A stretch of DNA of 11,901 nucleotides from JAAYZK01 sp964535025 (GCA_964535025.1 CAZHRW010000148.1:1-11901), one strand, 5' to 3'; counted from the first letter of the stretch, positions 1 through 6,571 are shown. Program-made: numbers and translations. The notes: generated by a model from the letters alone, not told the origin.

Positions 1-581
1 CGGCGGCCGAGCCGCTCGCGCCGGTCGAGGTCGCGCCCGCCGCCGCCGGCGGCGCCGAGGCCGTCGAGCCGGCACCGCGGATCGACCTGCAGTCGGCGCG
101 GACGGCCACGCCGCCGCCGACGGCGCCGGCCGAGGGCACCGACGAGGCCGCCGAGCCGAACGTCGATCAACTGGCCTCCCGGGTGGTGCGGTGGCGGCAC
201 CTGGGGCTGCTCAACCAGGGCGGCTCGGCCCGCATCCGGCTGGACCCGCCGTCGCTGGGGTCGGTCGACGTGACGCTGCGGACGACCGGCAGCACGGTGC
301 AGGTCGAGCTGACCGTCGAGTCCGACTCGGTCCGCCAGCTCCTCCGCACCCACAGCGACCGTCTCACCCAGGGCCTCCAGGCGCACGGCCTGCAGGCGAA
401 CCGCATCGAGATCAACGTCCAGGCGCCCGCCGACGCGCCGGCCGACCCGCAGGGCGACGCCGCCGACGACGGCAACGCCGGAGGGGGCGACGACGGACGT
501 CAGGGGCGACAGCCGCCCCAGCGTGACCGGGACCGAACGTTCCGGCAGGACATCGAAAACCAACTGAACGTGATGGTGTAA
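1..581 (+). CDS. fliK: FliK, flagellar hook-length control protein (3' part only)
   Basis: The reading frame is open from the first bases of the window to the TAA at 579-581, so the start lies upstream and only the C-terminal ~193 residues are seen. The first ~60 visible residues are rich in Ala, Pro and acidic residues, like the flexible ruler region of FliK. Then comes a typical FliK C-terminal domain (Flg_hook family): LLNQGGSARIRLDPPSLGSV followed by a V-V-L-V beta pattern, and RQLLRTHSDRLTQGLQAHGL, whose helix ends in a short strand (IEINV). The tail is Gly/Asp rich and ends in QLNVMV. FliK is exported, measures the hook and touches FlhB to switch substrate specificity. The flgD start follows after 3 bases, and FlgD and FlgE come next, which fits this role. 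A shorter in-frame ATG at 183 would cut off conserved sequence upstream and is unlikely to be the real start. Identification rests on the domain pattern and the neighbours. Confidence 0.85.
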   Translation, partial: AAEPLAPVEVAPAAAGGAEAVEPAPRIDLQSARTATPPPTAPAEGTDEAAEPNVDQLASRVVRWRHLGLLNQGGSARIRLDPPSLGSVDVTLRTTGSTVQVELTVESDSVRQLLRTHSDRLTQGLQAHGLQANRIEINVQAPADAPADPQGDAADDGNAGGGDDGRQGRQPPQRDRDRTFRQDIENQLNVMV

Positions 582-584
582 CTT

Positions 585-1151
585 ATGGGATCGATATCAC
601 CCACCGATTTCGCCAACGCCTCCACCGGCGACGTGCTGGGCGTCAACCCGGCGATCAACGAGTTGAAGACCGAGGATTTCTTCGATCTGCTGATCAACGA
701 ACTGTCGCAGCAGGACCCCTTCGAGCCGGTCAAGAACCAGGACCTGCTCAACCAGATCGGCTCCATCCGCGACATGGAAGCCAACGCGAAGATGAACGAA
801 ACGCTCAAGCAGCTCGCCAACCAGGGCGAGGACGCCGCGACGGTGAACCTGCTGCTCAACGAGACCCTCACGTCCCTGGGCCTCCAGAGCGACATGGCCA
901 CCGGCGCGGCGCTGATCGGCCGCCACGTCACCGCGACGGTCTACGCCGTGGATGACGAGGGCAACGCCGTCGCGACGACCGTTTCCGGCAAGGTCGTCGG
1001 CGTCAAGCTCGTCGACGGGCAGGTCCGCCTCGAACTGGACACGCCCGACGAGGACCTCGTCGCCCTGCCGGACATTACCGAAGTGTCAATGACCGCCGTC
1101 GCGGGCGACGGCGCCGATGAAACGGACGCCTCACACGCCGCCGACGCATGA
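585..1151 (+). CDS. flgD: FlgD, hook assembly (hook cap) protein
   Basis: FlgD forms the temporary cap on which FlgE subunits polymerise into the hook outside the cell. The N-terminal FlgD core is clear at about residues 28-78: FFDLLINELSQQDPFEP, then VKNQDLLNQIGSIRDME and an amphipathic helix. The QQDPFEP (42-48) and QDLLNQ motifs are family hallmarks. From residue ~107 (GAALIGRHVTATVY) to ~165 there is a small beta-rich, Tudor-like region, then an acidic tail. At 188 residues it is shorter than the ~230-residue enterobacterial protein and seems to lack room for the full Ig-like insert, as in other short FlgDs. ATG at 585 lies 3 bases after the fliK stop and no strong ribosome binding site is visible, so translational coupling to fliK is likely. 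There is no signal peptide, as expected for a substrate of the flagellar exporter. Confidence 0.95.
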   Translation: MGSISPTDFANASTGDVLGVNPAINELKTEDFFDLLINELSQQDPFEPVKNQDLLNQIGSIRDMEANAKMNETLKQLANQGEDAATVNLLLNETLTSLGLQSDMATGAALIGRHVTATVYAVDDEGNAVATTVSGKVVGVKLVDGQVRLELDTPDEDLVALPDITEVSMTAVAGDGADETDASHAADA

Positions 1152-1174
1152 TCAACCAACCAAGGAGCAGATAG

Positions 1175-2923
1175 ATGCCACTGACGACCGCACTGTACAC
1201 GGGGATGAGCGGGCTGAACGCCAACCAGACCGCCCTGGACGTGATCGGCAATAACATCGCCAACGTCAACACCACCGCGTTCAAGGGCTCGCGGGCCCTG
1301 TTCCAGTCGGAATTCTCCGAAACGTACAGCTTCGGCACCGCCCCCGGCGCCGTGTACGGCGGGACGAACCCGTCGCAGAAGGGCCTGGGCGTTCGGGCCG
1401 GACGCATCCAGCGGAACTTCGCCGCCGGCAACGTCAAGGTCACTTCCGTCAGCACCGACGTGGCCATCGAGGGCAACGGGCTGTTCGTCATCCAGAACGC
1501 CGAGCGATACTTCACCCGCAACGGCCACTTCCAACTGAACGCCGAGGACTACCTCACCGCCGCCGACGGATCCTACGTCATGGGGTACGGCGTGGACGGC
1601 AACTACAACATCGTCGAGAGCGCGCTGACGCCCATGCAGATCCCGCTCAACAAGATCACCGTCGCCAAGGCGACCAGCCGGATCGTCATGGACGGCCAAC
1701 TGGGCGGGGGCGACGACCTCGTCGAGTCCACGCAGGGCACGACGCTGCGAAGCGACGCCCTCCGCGAGGCCTCCGGCGGCGCGGTCGACGAGACCACCGC
1801 CCTGGTCGACCTGCGGCGCTACGACGACGGCGCCGAAACCGAGGTGTTCTTCGCCGGAACGACGCTCTCGTTCAACGGCCTGCGGGGCACCACCGAGCGC
1901 GAACAGGGCCTCCGGACGCTCGAGGTCGACGCGACGACGACGCTGGGCGACCTGATGGACTTCATGGTCGACTCGTTCGGGATCGACACCACCGCCCCGA
2001 CCCCCGCCGGCGCCACGCCCGCCGGCTGGGCGCTGGCGCAGGTGGACGCCGACGGGGACGGCACCGACGACAGTTGGGTCTTCGACATCACCGGCAACGT
2101 CGGGGCCGAGAACGCCATCCGCCTGGGCAACGAGGGGCTTCGCAGCTCGTCCAACACCGTGCCCGGGCCGCTGTCGTTCGACGAAACGGCCGCGGCCGTC
2201 GGCTCGAGCGCCTACACGAGCCTCGAGGTCTACGACTCCCTGGGCATCCCCAAGCAGGTGGACCTGACCTTCGTCTTCGAAAGCGACGACAACAGCGGCC
2301 GGATGTGGCGGTGGTTCGCCAACTCCCCCGACGACTCGGACGCCTCGACGGTGCTCGGGACGGGGACGGTCAGTTACGACACCCAGGGCGATTTCATCGA
2401 GGCCACCAACACGACCCTCCGGATCGACCTCGACGACAGCGGCAGCCTCACGCCGCTGCAGGTCGACATGGACCTGTCGGGCACCAGCGGGGTGGTCGAG
2501 GGCGCCGGGATCACCAACGAGACCGACATGGGCGTCACCCTGGCCGGCCAGGACGGGGAGAAGGCCGGCACGCTGGTGGACTTCTCCATCGGCGAGGACG
2601 GGAAGATCATGGGCTCGTTCTCCAATGACTCCACCCGCGTCCTCGGCCAACTGGCCCTGGCGACCTTCTCCAACTACGGCGGCCTCGTCGACGCCGGGCA
2701 GAACCTCTTCAAGGAAGGCCCCAACAGCGGCGCCGCCATCATCGGCGCGCCGCTGAGCAACGGCGCCGGGCGCGTCTGGGGCGGGGCGATCGAGACGTCC
2801 AACGTCGACATCTCCCGCGAGTTCATCGACATGATCGTCGCCTCGACCGGCTTCTCGGCGTCCAGCCGCGTGGTGACGACGTCCAACCAGTTGTTGACCG
2901 AGCTGCTGCAGACGGTGCGGTGA
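1175..2923 (+). CDS. flgE: FlgE, flagellar hook protein (large, 582 residues)
   Basis: FlgE is the subunit of the curved hook joining rod to filament. The N-terminus has the rod/hook signature: LYTGMSGLNANQTALDVIGN followed by NIANVNTTAFKG (to residue 38). The C-terminus has the paired helix: NVDISREFIDMIVASTGFSA from residue 543, then a helix ending LLQTVR. Between them lie the FlgE/FlgG-like D1 region (VSTDVAIEGNGLFVIQ), a long variable insert at about 170-345, and a hook D2 (FlaE-like) segment starting near 347 with SLEVYDSLG. At 582 residues it is much longer than the ~400-residue enterobacterial protein. The insert carries an Asp-rich loop DADGDGTDD at 291-299 that resembles a calcium-binding loop. 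The start at 1175 has a good Shine-Dalgarno (AAGGAG, 1162-1167). FlgE is the major cargo before FliK/FlhB switch the exporter. There is no signal peptide, as expected. Confidence 0.96.
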   Translation: MPLTTALYTGMSGLNANQTALDVIGNNIANVNTTAFKGSRALFQSEFSETYSFGTAPGAVYGGTNPSQKGLGVRAGRIQRNFAAGNVKVTSVSTDVAIEGNGLFVIQNAERYFTRNGHFQLNAEDYLTAADGSYVMGYGVDGNYNIVESALTPMQIPLNKITVAKATSRIVMDGQLGGGDDLVESTQGTTLRSDALREASGGAVDETTALVDLRRYDDGAETEVFFAGTTLSFNGLRGTTEREQGLRTLEVDATTTLGDLMDFMVDSFGIDTTAPTPAGATPAGWALAQVDADGDGTDDSWVFDITGNVGAENAIRLGNEGLRSSSNTVPGPLSFDETAAAVGSSAYTSLEVYDSLGIPKQVDLTFVFESDDNSGRMWRWFANSPDDSDASTVLGTGTVSYDTQGDFIEATNTTLRIDLDDSGSLTPLQVDMDLSGTSGVVEGAGITNETDMGVTLAGQDGEKAGTLVDFSIGEDGKIMGSFSNDSTRVLGQLALATFSNYGGLVDAGQNLFKEGPNSGAAIIGAPLSNGAGRVWGGAIETSNVDISREFIDMIVASTGFSASSRVVTTSNQLLTELLQTVR

Positions 2924-2936
2924 AGGTGAGCGAACC

Positions 2937-3152
2937 GTGATCGCCGTGACGCGATTGAACAACCGGTCGATGGTCGTGAACGCCGAACTGATCAAGTTCG
3001 TCGAGAGCACGCCCGACACGATGATCACGATGACCACCGGCGATCGCGTCCTGGTGCGGGAGTCGCTCGAGGAGGTCGTCGATCGGGCGATCCGCTACAG
3101 CCGGCGGGTCCGCTGCTTCGCACCGGAGGAGGCCGGCGACCGGCAGACGTAG
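2937..3152 (+). CDS. flbD: FlbD/SwrD family small flagellar protein
   Basis: This 71-residue protein matches the small FlbD family (SwrD in Bacillus subtilis), which lies next to flgE or motA in many flagellar clusters. Visible family features are ITVTRLN-like start (IAVTRLNN), VVNAELIKFVESTPDTMITM, then GDRVLVRESLEEVVDRAI and a basic end. This is a small beta-rich protein with a final helix and no membrane segment. In Bacillus SwrD is known to raise the power delivered to the motor, apparently through the stators; its position directly before motA-motB fits that role here, though this is inference. It is unrelated to the NtrC-type regulator of Caulobacter that is also called FlbD. It starts with GTG at 2937, preceded by AAGGTGAG at 2923-2930, which begins in the flgE stop codon. 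Only 13 bases separate it from flgE, so the two are likely co-transcribed. Confidence 0.9.
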   Translation: MIAVTRLNNRSMVVNAELIKFVESTPDTMITMTTGDRVLVRESLEEVVDRAIRYSRRVRCFAPEEAGDRQT

Positions 3153-3179
3153 CAAAGTCGTTCGGCCGTGTGACGATAA
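3153..3179 (+). promoter_or_regulatory. Sigma-28 (FliA/SigD)-like promoter for motA
   Basis: CAAAGTCG at 3153-3160 and GACGATAA at 3172-3179 are separated by exactly 11 bases. The sigma-28 consensus is TAAAGTTT-N11-GCCGATAA, so the -35 matches 5 of 8 (the AAAGT core) and the -10 matches 7 of 8, with the ideal spacing. It begins immediately after the flbD stop codon. Transcription would start near 3186, giving a leader of about 20 bases that still holds the motA ribosome binding site (GAGGG, 3194-3198). Sigma-28 control of mot genes is known in enteric bacteria. The assignment is by eye and untested. Confidence 0.5.
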
Positions 3180-3206
3180 AGATGAAGTAGATCGAGGGCG
3201 AGCAAC

Positions 3207-3986
3207 GTGGATATTTCGACATTGATCGGCTTGCTGCTGGGGGTCGCGGTGATGGTGTTCGGCGTCTTCAGCGGCGGGAAGCTGGGCTGGTTCGTCAACT
3301 ACCCGTCGGTGGCGATCGTCATCGGCGGGGCGGTGGCGGCGACGTTCATCTGTTTTCCGCTCCACTCGGTGCTGAGCATGATGAAGGTGGTCAAGAACGC
3401 CTTCGCCACCAAGACGAAGGACCCCGCCGACGTCATCCGCGACATGGTCCGCTACGCCGAGGTCGCCCGGCGGGACGGGATCCTCTCGCTGGAGAACATG
3501 ACCAAGGACATCGACGACGAGTTCGTCGTCAAGGGCATCCAGATGGCCGTCGACGGGATCGACCCGGAGCTGATCGAGCAGATCATGACCAACGAACTGG
3601 ACGCCCTGGCCGACCGGCACGCGCGGGGCAAGTCCATCCTCGACGCCCTGACCAAGTATTGCCCGGCGTTCGGGATGATCGGCACCCTGTTCGGCCTGGT
3701 CATCATGCTCCAGCAGATGGACAATCCCGACAACATCGGCCCCGGCATGGCGGTGGCGATCCTGACGACGCTGTACGGCGCGATCGTCGCCAACCTCTTC
3801 ACCGGGCCGCTGGGCGACAAGGTGGCGCTGCGCAGCGAAGAGGAACAGATGCTCAAGACCATCGTCATCCGCGGGGTCATGGCCATCCAGAGCGGCGACA
3901 ACCCCCGGATCGTCGAGCAGAAACTCAAGACCTTCCTGTCGCCCAGGGCGCGACGGAGCTTCGAGGGCCGCGGCGGGAAGGAGTAA
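3207..3986 (+). CDS. motA: MotA, flagellar stator proton channel subunit
   Basis: MotA is the membrane subunit of the stator that converts ion flow into torque on the rotor protein FliG. Four membrane segments are visible: about 2-22, 26-50, 152-172 and 180-203. The cytoplasmic loop holds the charged pair that contacts FliG, at R88 (or R89) and E96 in ARRDGILSLENM, spaced like R90/E98 of E. coli. The two conserved prolines are P153 (CPAFGMIGTLFGLV) and P201 (TGPLGDKV), matching P173 and P222 of E. coli. Length (259 residues) is near the usual 255-295. The GTG start at 3207 is chosen because GAGGG (3194-3198) lies 8 bases upstream and the following residues (DISTLIGLLLG) match MotA N-termini. 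motB follows after 7 bases. A sigma-28-like promoter lies just upstream, so motAB may have its own late transcription. Confidence 0.97.
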   Translation: MDISTLIGLLLGVAVMVFGVFSGGKLGWFVNYPSVAIVIGGAVAATFICFPLHSVLSMMKVVKNAFATKTKDPADVIRDMVRYAEVARRDGILSLENMTKDIDDEFVVKGIQMAVDGIDPELIEQIMTNELDALADRHARGKSILDALTKYCPAFGMIGTLFGLVIMLQQMDNPDNIGPGMAVAILTTLYGAIVANLFTGPLGDKVALRSEEEQMLKTIVIRGVMAIQSGDNPRIVEQKLKTFLSPRARRSFEGRGGKE

Positions 3987-3993
3987 CCACCTC

Positions 3994-4797
3994 ATGGCCA
4001 GAAAGAAGCGAAAAGAGCCGGCGGGCGCCCCGGAATGGATGGTGACCTACGGCGACATGATGACGCTGTTGCTGTGCTTCTTCGTCATGATCGTGGCCAT
4101 GAGCGAACTGAAACAGGACGAACGGTTCCGCAAGGTCGTCGAGAGCCTCCAGCGGGAATTCGGTTACTCCCGGTCGGTGGGGATGAGCCCGGCGGACATG
4201 CCCCCGGAGATGTCGCCGACGCGACGGCGGATGGCGACGGCCGACGAGAACAAGGACCTCAAGCGCGGCTTTGTCCAGGAGGAAAGCCAGGTGGGCGACC
4301 GCGACCTGGTCGTCCGCATCCGCGAGGGCCAGCGGTTCACCGTCGGCGGGGTGATCGGCTTCGCCGAGGGCAGCGCCGAGCTGCCCGCCGAGGCCCACGA
4401 GGCGCTGATGGCCATGGCCGCCCGGATCCGCGGGCTGGAACACAAGATCGAGATCTACGGCCACACGTCGGCGGTGCCGCTGGGGCCGGAGGCGCCCTAC
4501 GCCGACCACATGGATCTGTCGATCGCCCGCGCGCTGGCGGTCCGCCGCTGGCTGATCGGGACGACCGCCGACCGGGGGCGGATCGACCCGCGTCGCATCC
4601 GCGTGGTGGGCGCCGGCCGCTACGAGCCGCTGGTCCACCGTGCGTACGAACGGCCGGCGTGGTCGCGGAACGACCGCGTCGATATCGTGATGATCGAAGC
4701 GCTGGCGCCCCAGTTCGAGGGGGAAGCGGGGGCGGACGGCGCGGTGACGGCCCGCAGCGACGGGCCGATGGGAGAGCTGCATGTCGCCGGAAGATGA
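3994..4797 (+). CDS. motB: MotB, stator protein with peptidoglycan-binding domain
   Basis: MotB anchors the stator to the cell wall and carries the ion-conducting aspartate. A basic start (MARKKRKEP) leads to EWMVTYGDMMTLLLCFFVMI, with the critical Asp at residue 21 at the entrance of a single membrane helix (about 22-39). Next comes the amphipathic plug-like stretch (DERFRKVVESLQREFGY). The periplasmic OmpA-like domain runs from about 105 to 235, with IEIYGHTS, DLSIARALAVRRWL, RRIRVVGAGRYEP and NDRVDIVMIE, which match the glycan-binding signature. A short Gly/Ala-rich tail follows. Residues alone do not safely settle whether protons or sodium ions are used. The start at 3994 has GGGAAGGAG (3975-3983), placed just before the motA stop, 10 bases upstream. 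The end overlaps the preferred fliL start by 17 bases, indicating tight coupling. Confidence 0.96.
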   Translation: MARKKRKEPAGAPEWMVTYGDMMTLLLCFFVMIVAMSELKQDERFRKVVESLQREFGYSRSVGMSPADMPPEMSPTRRRMATADENKDLKRGFVQEESQVGDRDLVVRIREGQRFTVGGVIGFAEGSAELPAEAHEALMAMAARIRGLEHKIEIYGHTSAVPLGPEAPYADHMDLSIARALAVRRWLIGTTADRGRIDPRRIRVVGAGRYEPLVHRAYERPAWSRNDRVDIVMIEALAPQFEGEAGADGAVTARSDGPMGELHVAGR

Positions 4798-5287
4798 CAC
4801 CATGGCCCACGAGGCCGCCGAGAAACGCCGCCTGCCGATCAAGTCGATCCTGATCATTGCGTTGATCATGCTCCTGGAGGGCGGGATGTTCGCCGTCTAC
4901 GTGGTGATCAAGCCCAAGCCCTCGTCGGCCGAGGCCGCCGTCGGCGCCGCCGAGGGGCCCAAGGCCCAGACCGCCGAAGCCGTGATCATCGAGAACGGCC
5001 GGTTCCCCAACCGCAAGACCGGACGGCTGTACATGTACGACATGGAGATCGCCATCCAGGTCGACAAGCCCGTCTTCGATCGCGTCGAGAAGCTGCGGCT
5101 GGCCAACGAGTCGCTCATCCGCGACCGCATCCGCGCTATCGTCGCACGCGCCGAGCCGTCTTATTTCGACGAGCACGAGCTGCAGACGCTCAAGCGGCAG
5201 ATCAAGGTGATGCTCGAGGAGGTCTTCGGCGACGATACGGTGCGGGAGGTGTTTATCAAGACCTGTAATCCCTATCGCATCGAATAG
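4781..5287 (+). CDS. fliL: FliL, basal-body/stator-associated membrane protein
   Basis: FliL is a single-pass inner membrane protein that surrounds or assists the stators. A basic N-terminus (EKRRLPIK) is followed by a membrane helix at about 22-43 (SILIIALIMLLEGGMFAVYV), a Pro/Ala/Glu linker, then the periplasmic domain from about 67: LYMYDMEIAIQVD, LIRDRIRAIVARAEPSYFDE, LKRQIKVMLEEVFGDDTVRE and a final strand. The order of strand, helix IRDRI, 'LKRQIKVMLEEVFG' and VREVFI is the usual FliL pattern. Length (168) is typical. ATG 4781 has GGAGAG at 4771-4776 four bases upstream and overlaps motB; a second in-frame ATG at 4802 would remove seven residues and avoid the overlap, and cannot be excluded. 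The gene is last in its unit: a strong terminator follows 7 bases after the stop. The usual next gene, fliM, is absent. Confidence 0.88.
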   Translation: MSPEDDTMAHEAAEKRRLPIKSILIIALIMLLEGGMFAVYVVIKPKPSSAEAAVGAAEGPKAQTAEAVIIENGRFPNRKTGRLYMYDMEIAIQVDKPVFDRVEKLRLANESLIRDRIRAIVARAEPSYFDEHELQTLKRQIKVMLEEVFGDDTVREVFIKTCNPYRIE

Positions 5288-5294
5288 GAGATTC

Positions 5295-5326
5295 CCGCGA
5301 AAAAACGGCCGTTTTTCGCGGTTTTT
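5295..5326 (+). terminator. Rho-independent terminator after fliL
   Basis: A 10-bp perfect stem pairs CCGCGAAAAA (5295-5304) with TTTTTCGCGG (5312-5321) across a 7-base loop (ACGGCCG), and five T residues follow at 5322-5326. This is a textbook intrinsic terminator. It lies 7 bases past the fliL stop and would end the fliK-to-fliL (or motA-to-fliL) transcript, separating it from the fliN-to-flhA unit. Confidence 0.85.
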
Positions 5327-5330
5327 ACTG

Positions 5331-5357
5331 TTGTTCGGCCGCGATGTGTGCCATAAT
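5331..5357 (+). promoter_or_regulatory. Candidate extended -10 promoter for fliN operon
   Basis: After the terminator comes TTGTTC (5331-5336) as a possible -35 and CATAAT (5352-5357) as a -10 (5 of 6 to TATAAT), with TGC at 5349-5351 giving the extended -10 pattern TGN. The spacer is 15 bases, shorter than the ideal 17, which an extended -10 can tolerate. A transcript would start near 5364, about 55 bases before fliN. The stretch is clearly AT-richer than the surrounding genes. A promoter is expected here because of the preceding terminator; the exact site is inference. Confidence 0.45.
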
Positions 5358-5384
5358 TCGGTCGATGCGTTTCAGAGCTTCGGT

Positions 5385-5400
5385 CGTTCAAGGATGAACG
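5385..5400. repeat. Short perfect palindrome before fliN
   Basis: CGTTCA (5385-5390) and TGAACG (5395-5400) form a perfect 6-bp inverted repeat around AGGA, 20 bases before the fliN start and downstream of the candidate promoter. It could be a repressor operator or a small hairpin in the 5' leader. It could also be chance, since a 6-bp repeat is short. Confidence 0.35.
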
Positions 5401-5419
5401 GCCTTCTGCGAGGTCAGGG

Positions 5420-5785
5420 ATGGCCATGGACACAGTCGACCCATCATCGGACGCGACGACCCCCACGTCTTCTCACGCCCCCGCCGACCTGCCGGAGCTG
5501 GACGGCCCGGCGGCCGGGGAGGCCGAAGTCCCGATCGATCCGGCCCAGGCCGTCGAGATGCTCGGCGACGTGGACCTGGACGTGAAGATCGAGCTGGGCC
5601 GCTGCCGCATGCTTGTCGGCGACGTGCTGCGGTTGTCCCCTGGAAGCGTCGTGGAGTTGGACAAGTTGGCCGGCGACCCCGTGGACGTGTACGTCAATGA
5701 ACGTCTCGTCGCGCGGGGCGAGGTGCTGGTGGTCAACGACAACTTCTGCGTACGCGTCAACGAGGTCCTGTCGAACGAAGACTGA
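5420..5785 (+). CDS. fliN: FliN, flagellar motor switch C-ring protein
   Basis: FliN forms the lower part of the cytoplasmic C-ring and docks the export apparatus through FliH. The first ~48 residues are an acidic Pro/Ala/Thr-rich extension. From V51 to ~118 lies one SpoA (SPOA/FliN C-terminal) domain: VDLDVKIELGRCRMLVGDVL, LSPGSVVELDKLAGDPVDVY, VNERLVARGEVLVVNDNFCV and RVNEVLS. The motifs GSVVELDKLAG, DVYVN and GEVVVV-like are diagnostic. A length of 121 is normal for FliN, and there is no CheC-like domain, so it is not FliY. The start at 5420 has AGG-containing sequence (5409-5418) upstream; ATG 5426, two codons later, is equally possible. It is first in its transcription unit after the terminator. 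A FliM homologue does not precede it, which is unusual; an injectisome SctQ is ruled out by the context. Confidence 0.95.
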   Translation: MAMDTVDPSSDATTPTSSHAPADLPELDGPAAGEAEVPIDPAQAVEMLGDVDLDVKIELGRCRMLVGDVLRLSPGSVVELDKLAGDPVDVYVNERLVARGEVLVVNDNFCVRVNEVLSNED

Positions 5786-5812
5786 CAGGCCCCCTCGGGT
5801 CCGGAGGAGCCG

Positions 5813-6571
5813 ATGGCACGTCGCGTGGGCGCGGGGTTGCTGCTGGGGTGGTGCATGGTGGTCGCCACGGCGTCGGGCGAAGACGCCGGCGAGGCGACGG
5901 CCAACGCGCGCCTCATCATCCCCGACGGCGGACCGACCACGGCGGCGGCCGAAGAACCCCCCCGCGACGATTCCCCCACACCTGCCAGCCGTCCGTCGGC
6001 TGTGTCGTCGACCACCGACGAGCGCCTGATCGGCCGTTCGGCCACCGACACCCAACGCCTCGGCGAGGCCGCGCCGGCCACCGACGGGGGCGGCTGGTGG
6101 CAGACGCTGGGGGCCCTGGCGCTGGTGGTGGTGTTGATCTTCCTCGCACGGCATATCCTGGCGCGGTTCGCCGGCGGGCGGGCCGCCGGCGGGGCGAGCG
6201 GCGTGGTCGAGGTGCTCAGCCGGACGCCCGTCGGCTCGCGCCAGAGCGTCATGCTCCTGCGGGTCGGCGGCCGCGTGCTGGTCGTCGGCGCCGGCGGGGA
6301 GACGATGAACACGCTGACCGAGATCGACGACCCCGAGCAGGTCAGCCAACTGCTCGGCGCCGTCGAGCGCGCCCGCGCCGGCTCGCTGAGCGGCGCCTTC
6401 GCTGGCGCCCTCCACGGCCAGCAGGCCGCGTGGGCCGACGACGGAACCGAGGACGACTTGCCCACCGCTGGGCGGCCAACGACGAGTTCGCCGGTCCGCG
6501 GGGCGGTCGACCAGATGAAGACGGTGCTCGGACGCCTGCGGGGCGGCCGGCGGGGAGGGCCGATGTCATGA
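5813..6571 (+). CDS. fliO: FliO, export-gate assembly factor
   Basis: FliO is a membrane protein that helps FliP assemble into the export gate. It has an N-terminal signal-like segment (RRVGAGLLLGWCMVVATASG, residues 3-22), a ~70-residue Ala/Pro/Thr-rich periplasmic linker, one membrane helix at about 98-117 (LGALALVVVLIFLARHILAR), and a cytoplasmic domain. That domain shows the FliO pattern VVEVLSRTPVGSRQSVMLLR, VGGRVLVVGAGGE and LTEIDDPEQVSQLL. The remaining ~75 residues are low-complexity and basic at the end. At 252 residues it is longer than the ~125-residue enterobacterial FliO but similar to those of lineages with a periplasmic extension. The start at 5813 is supported by GGAGGAG at 5803-5809. 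The stop overlaps the fliP start in ATGA (6568-6571). FliO is the least conserved gate protein, so identification rests on topology, the VxSRxxxGxRxS-type motif and position between fliN and fliP. Confidence 0.9.
   Translation: MARRVGAGLLLGWCMVVATASGEDAGEATANARLIIPDGGPTTAAAEEPPRDDSPTPASRPSAVSSTTDERLIGRSATDTQRLGEAAPATDGGGWWQTLGALALVVVLIFLARHILARFAGGRAAGGASGVVEVLSRTPVGSRQSVMLLRVGGRVLVVGAGGETMNTLTEIDDPEQVSQLLGAVERARAGSLSGAFAGALHGQQAAWADDGTEDDLPTAGRPTTSSPVRGAVDQMKTVLGRLRGGRRGGPMS

Noticed and set aside
941..3037. 698-residue open frame on the minus strand across flgD, flgE and flbD
   Set aside because: It is antisense to clear genes, shows Asp/Val/Gly/Arg-rich low-complexity sequence typical of GC-rich shadows and matches no family.
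5394..5585. Small ORF starting at ATG 5394, overlapping fliN
   Set aside because: The AAGGA sits directly against the ATG, too close to serve as a ribosome binding site, and the product is an Arg/Pro-rich shadow of fliN.
5848..6567. Open frame upstream of fliP that would extend it by 240 residues through fliO
   Set aside because: The extension is Arg/Gly/Pro-rich out-of-frame translation of fliO; the true fliP start at 6568 has a ribosome binding site, an ATGA overlap and a signal peptide.
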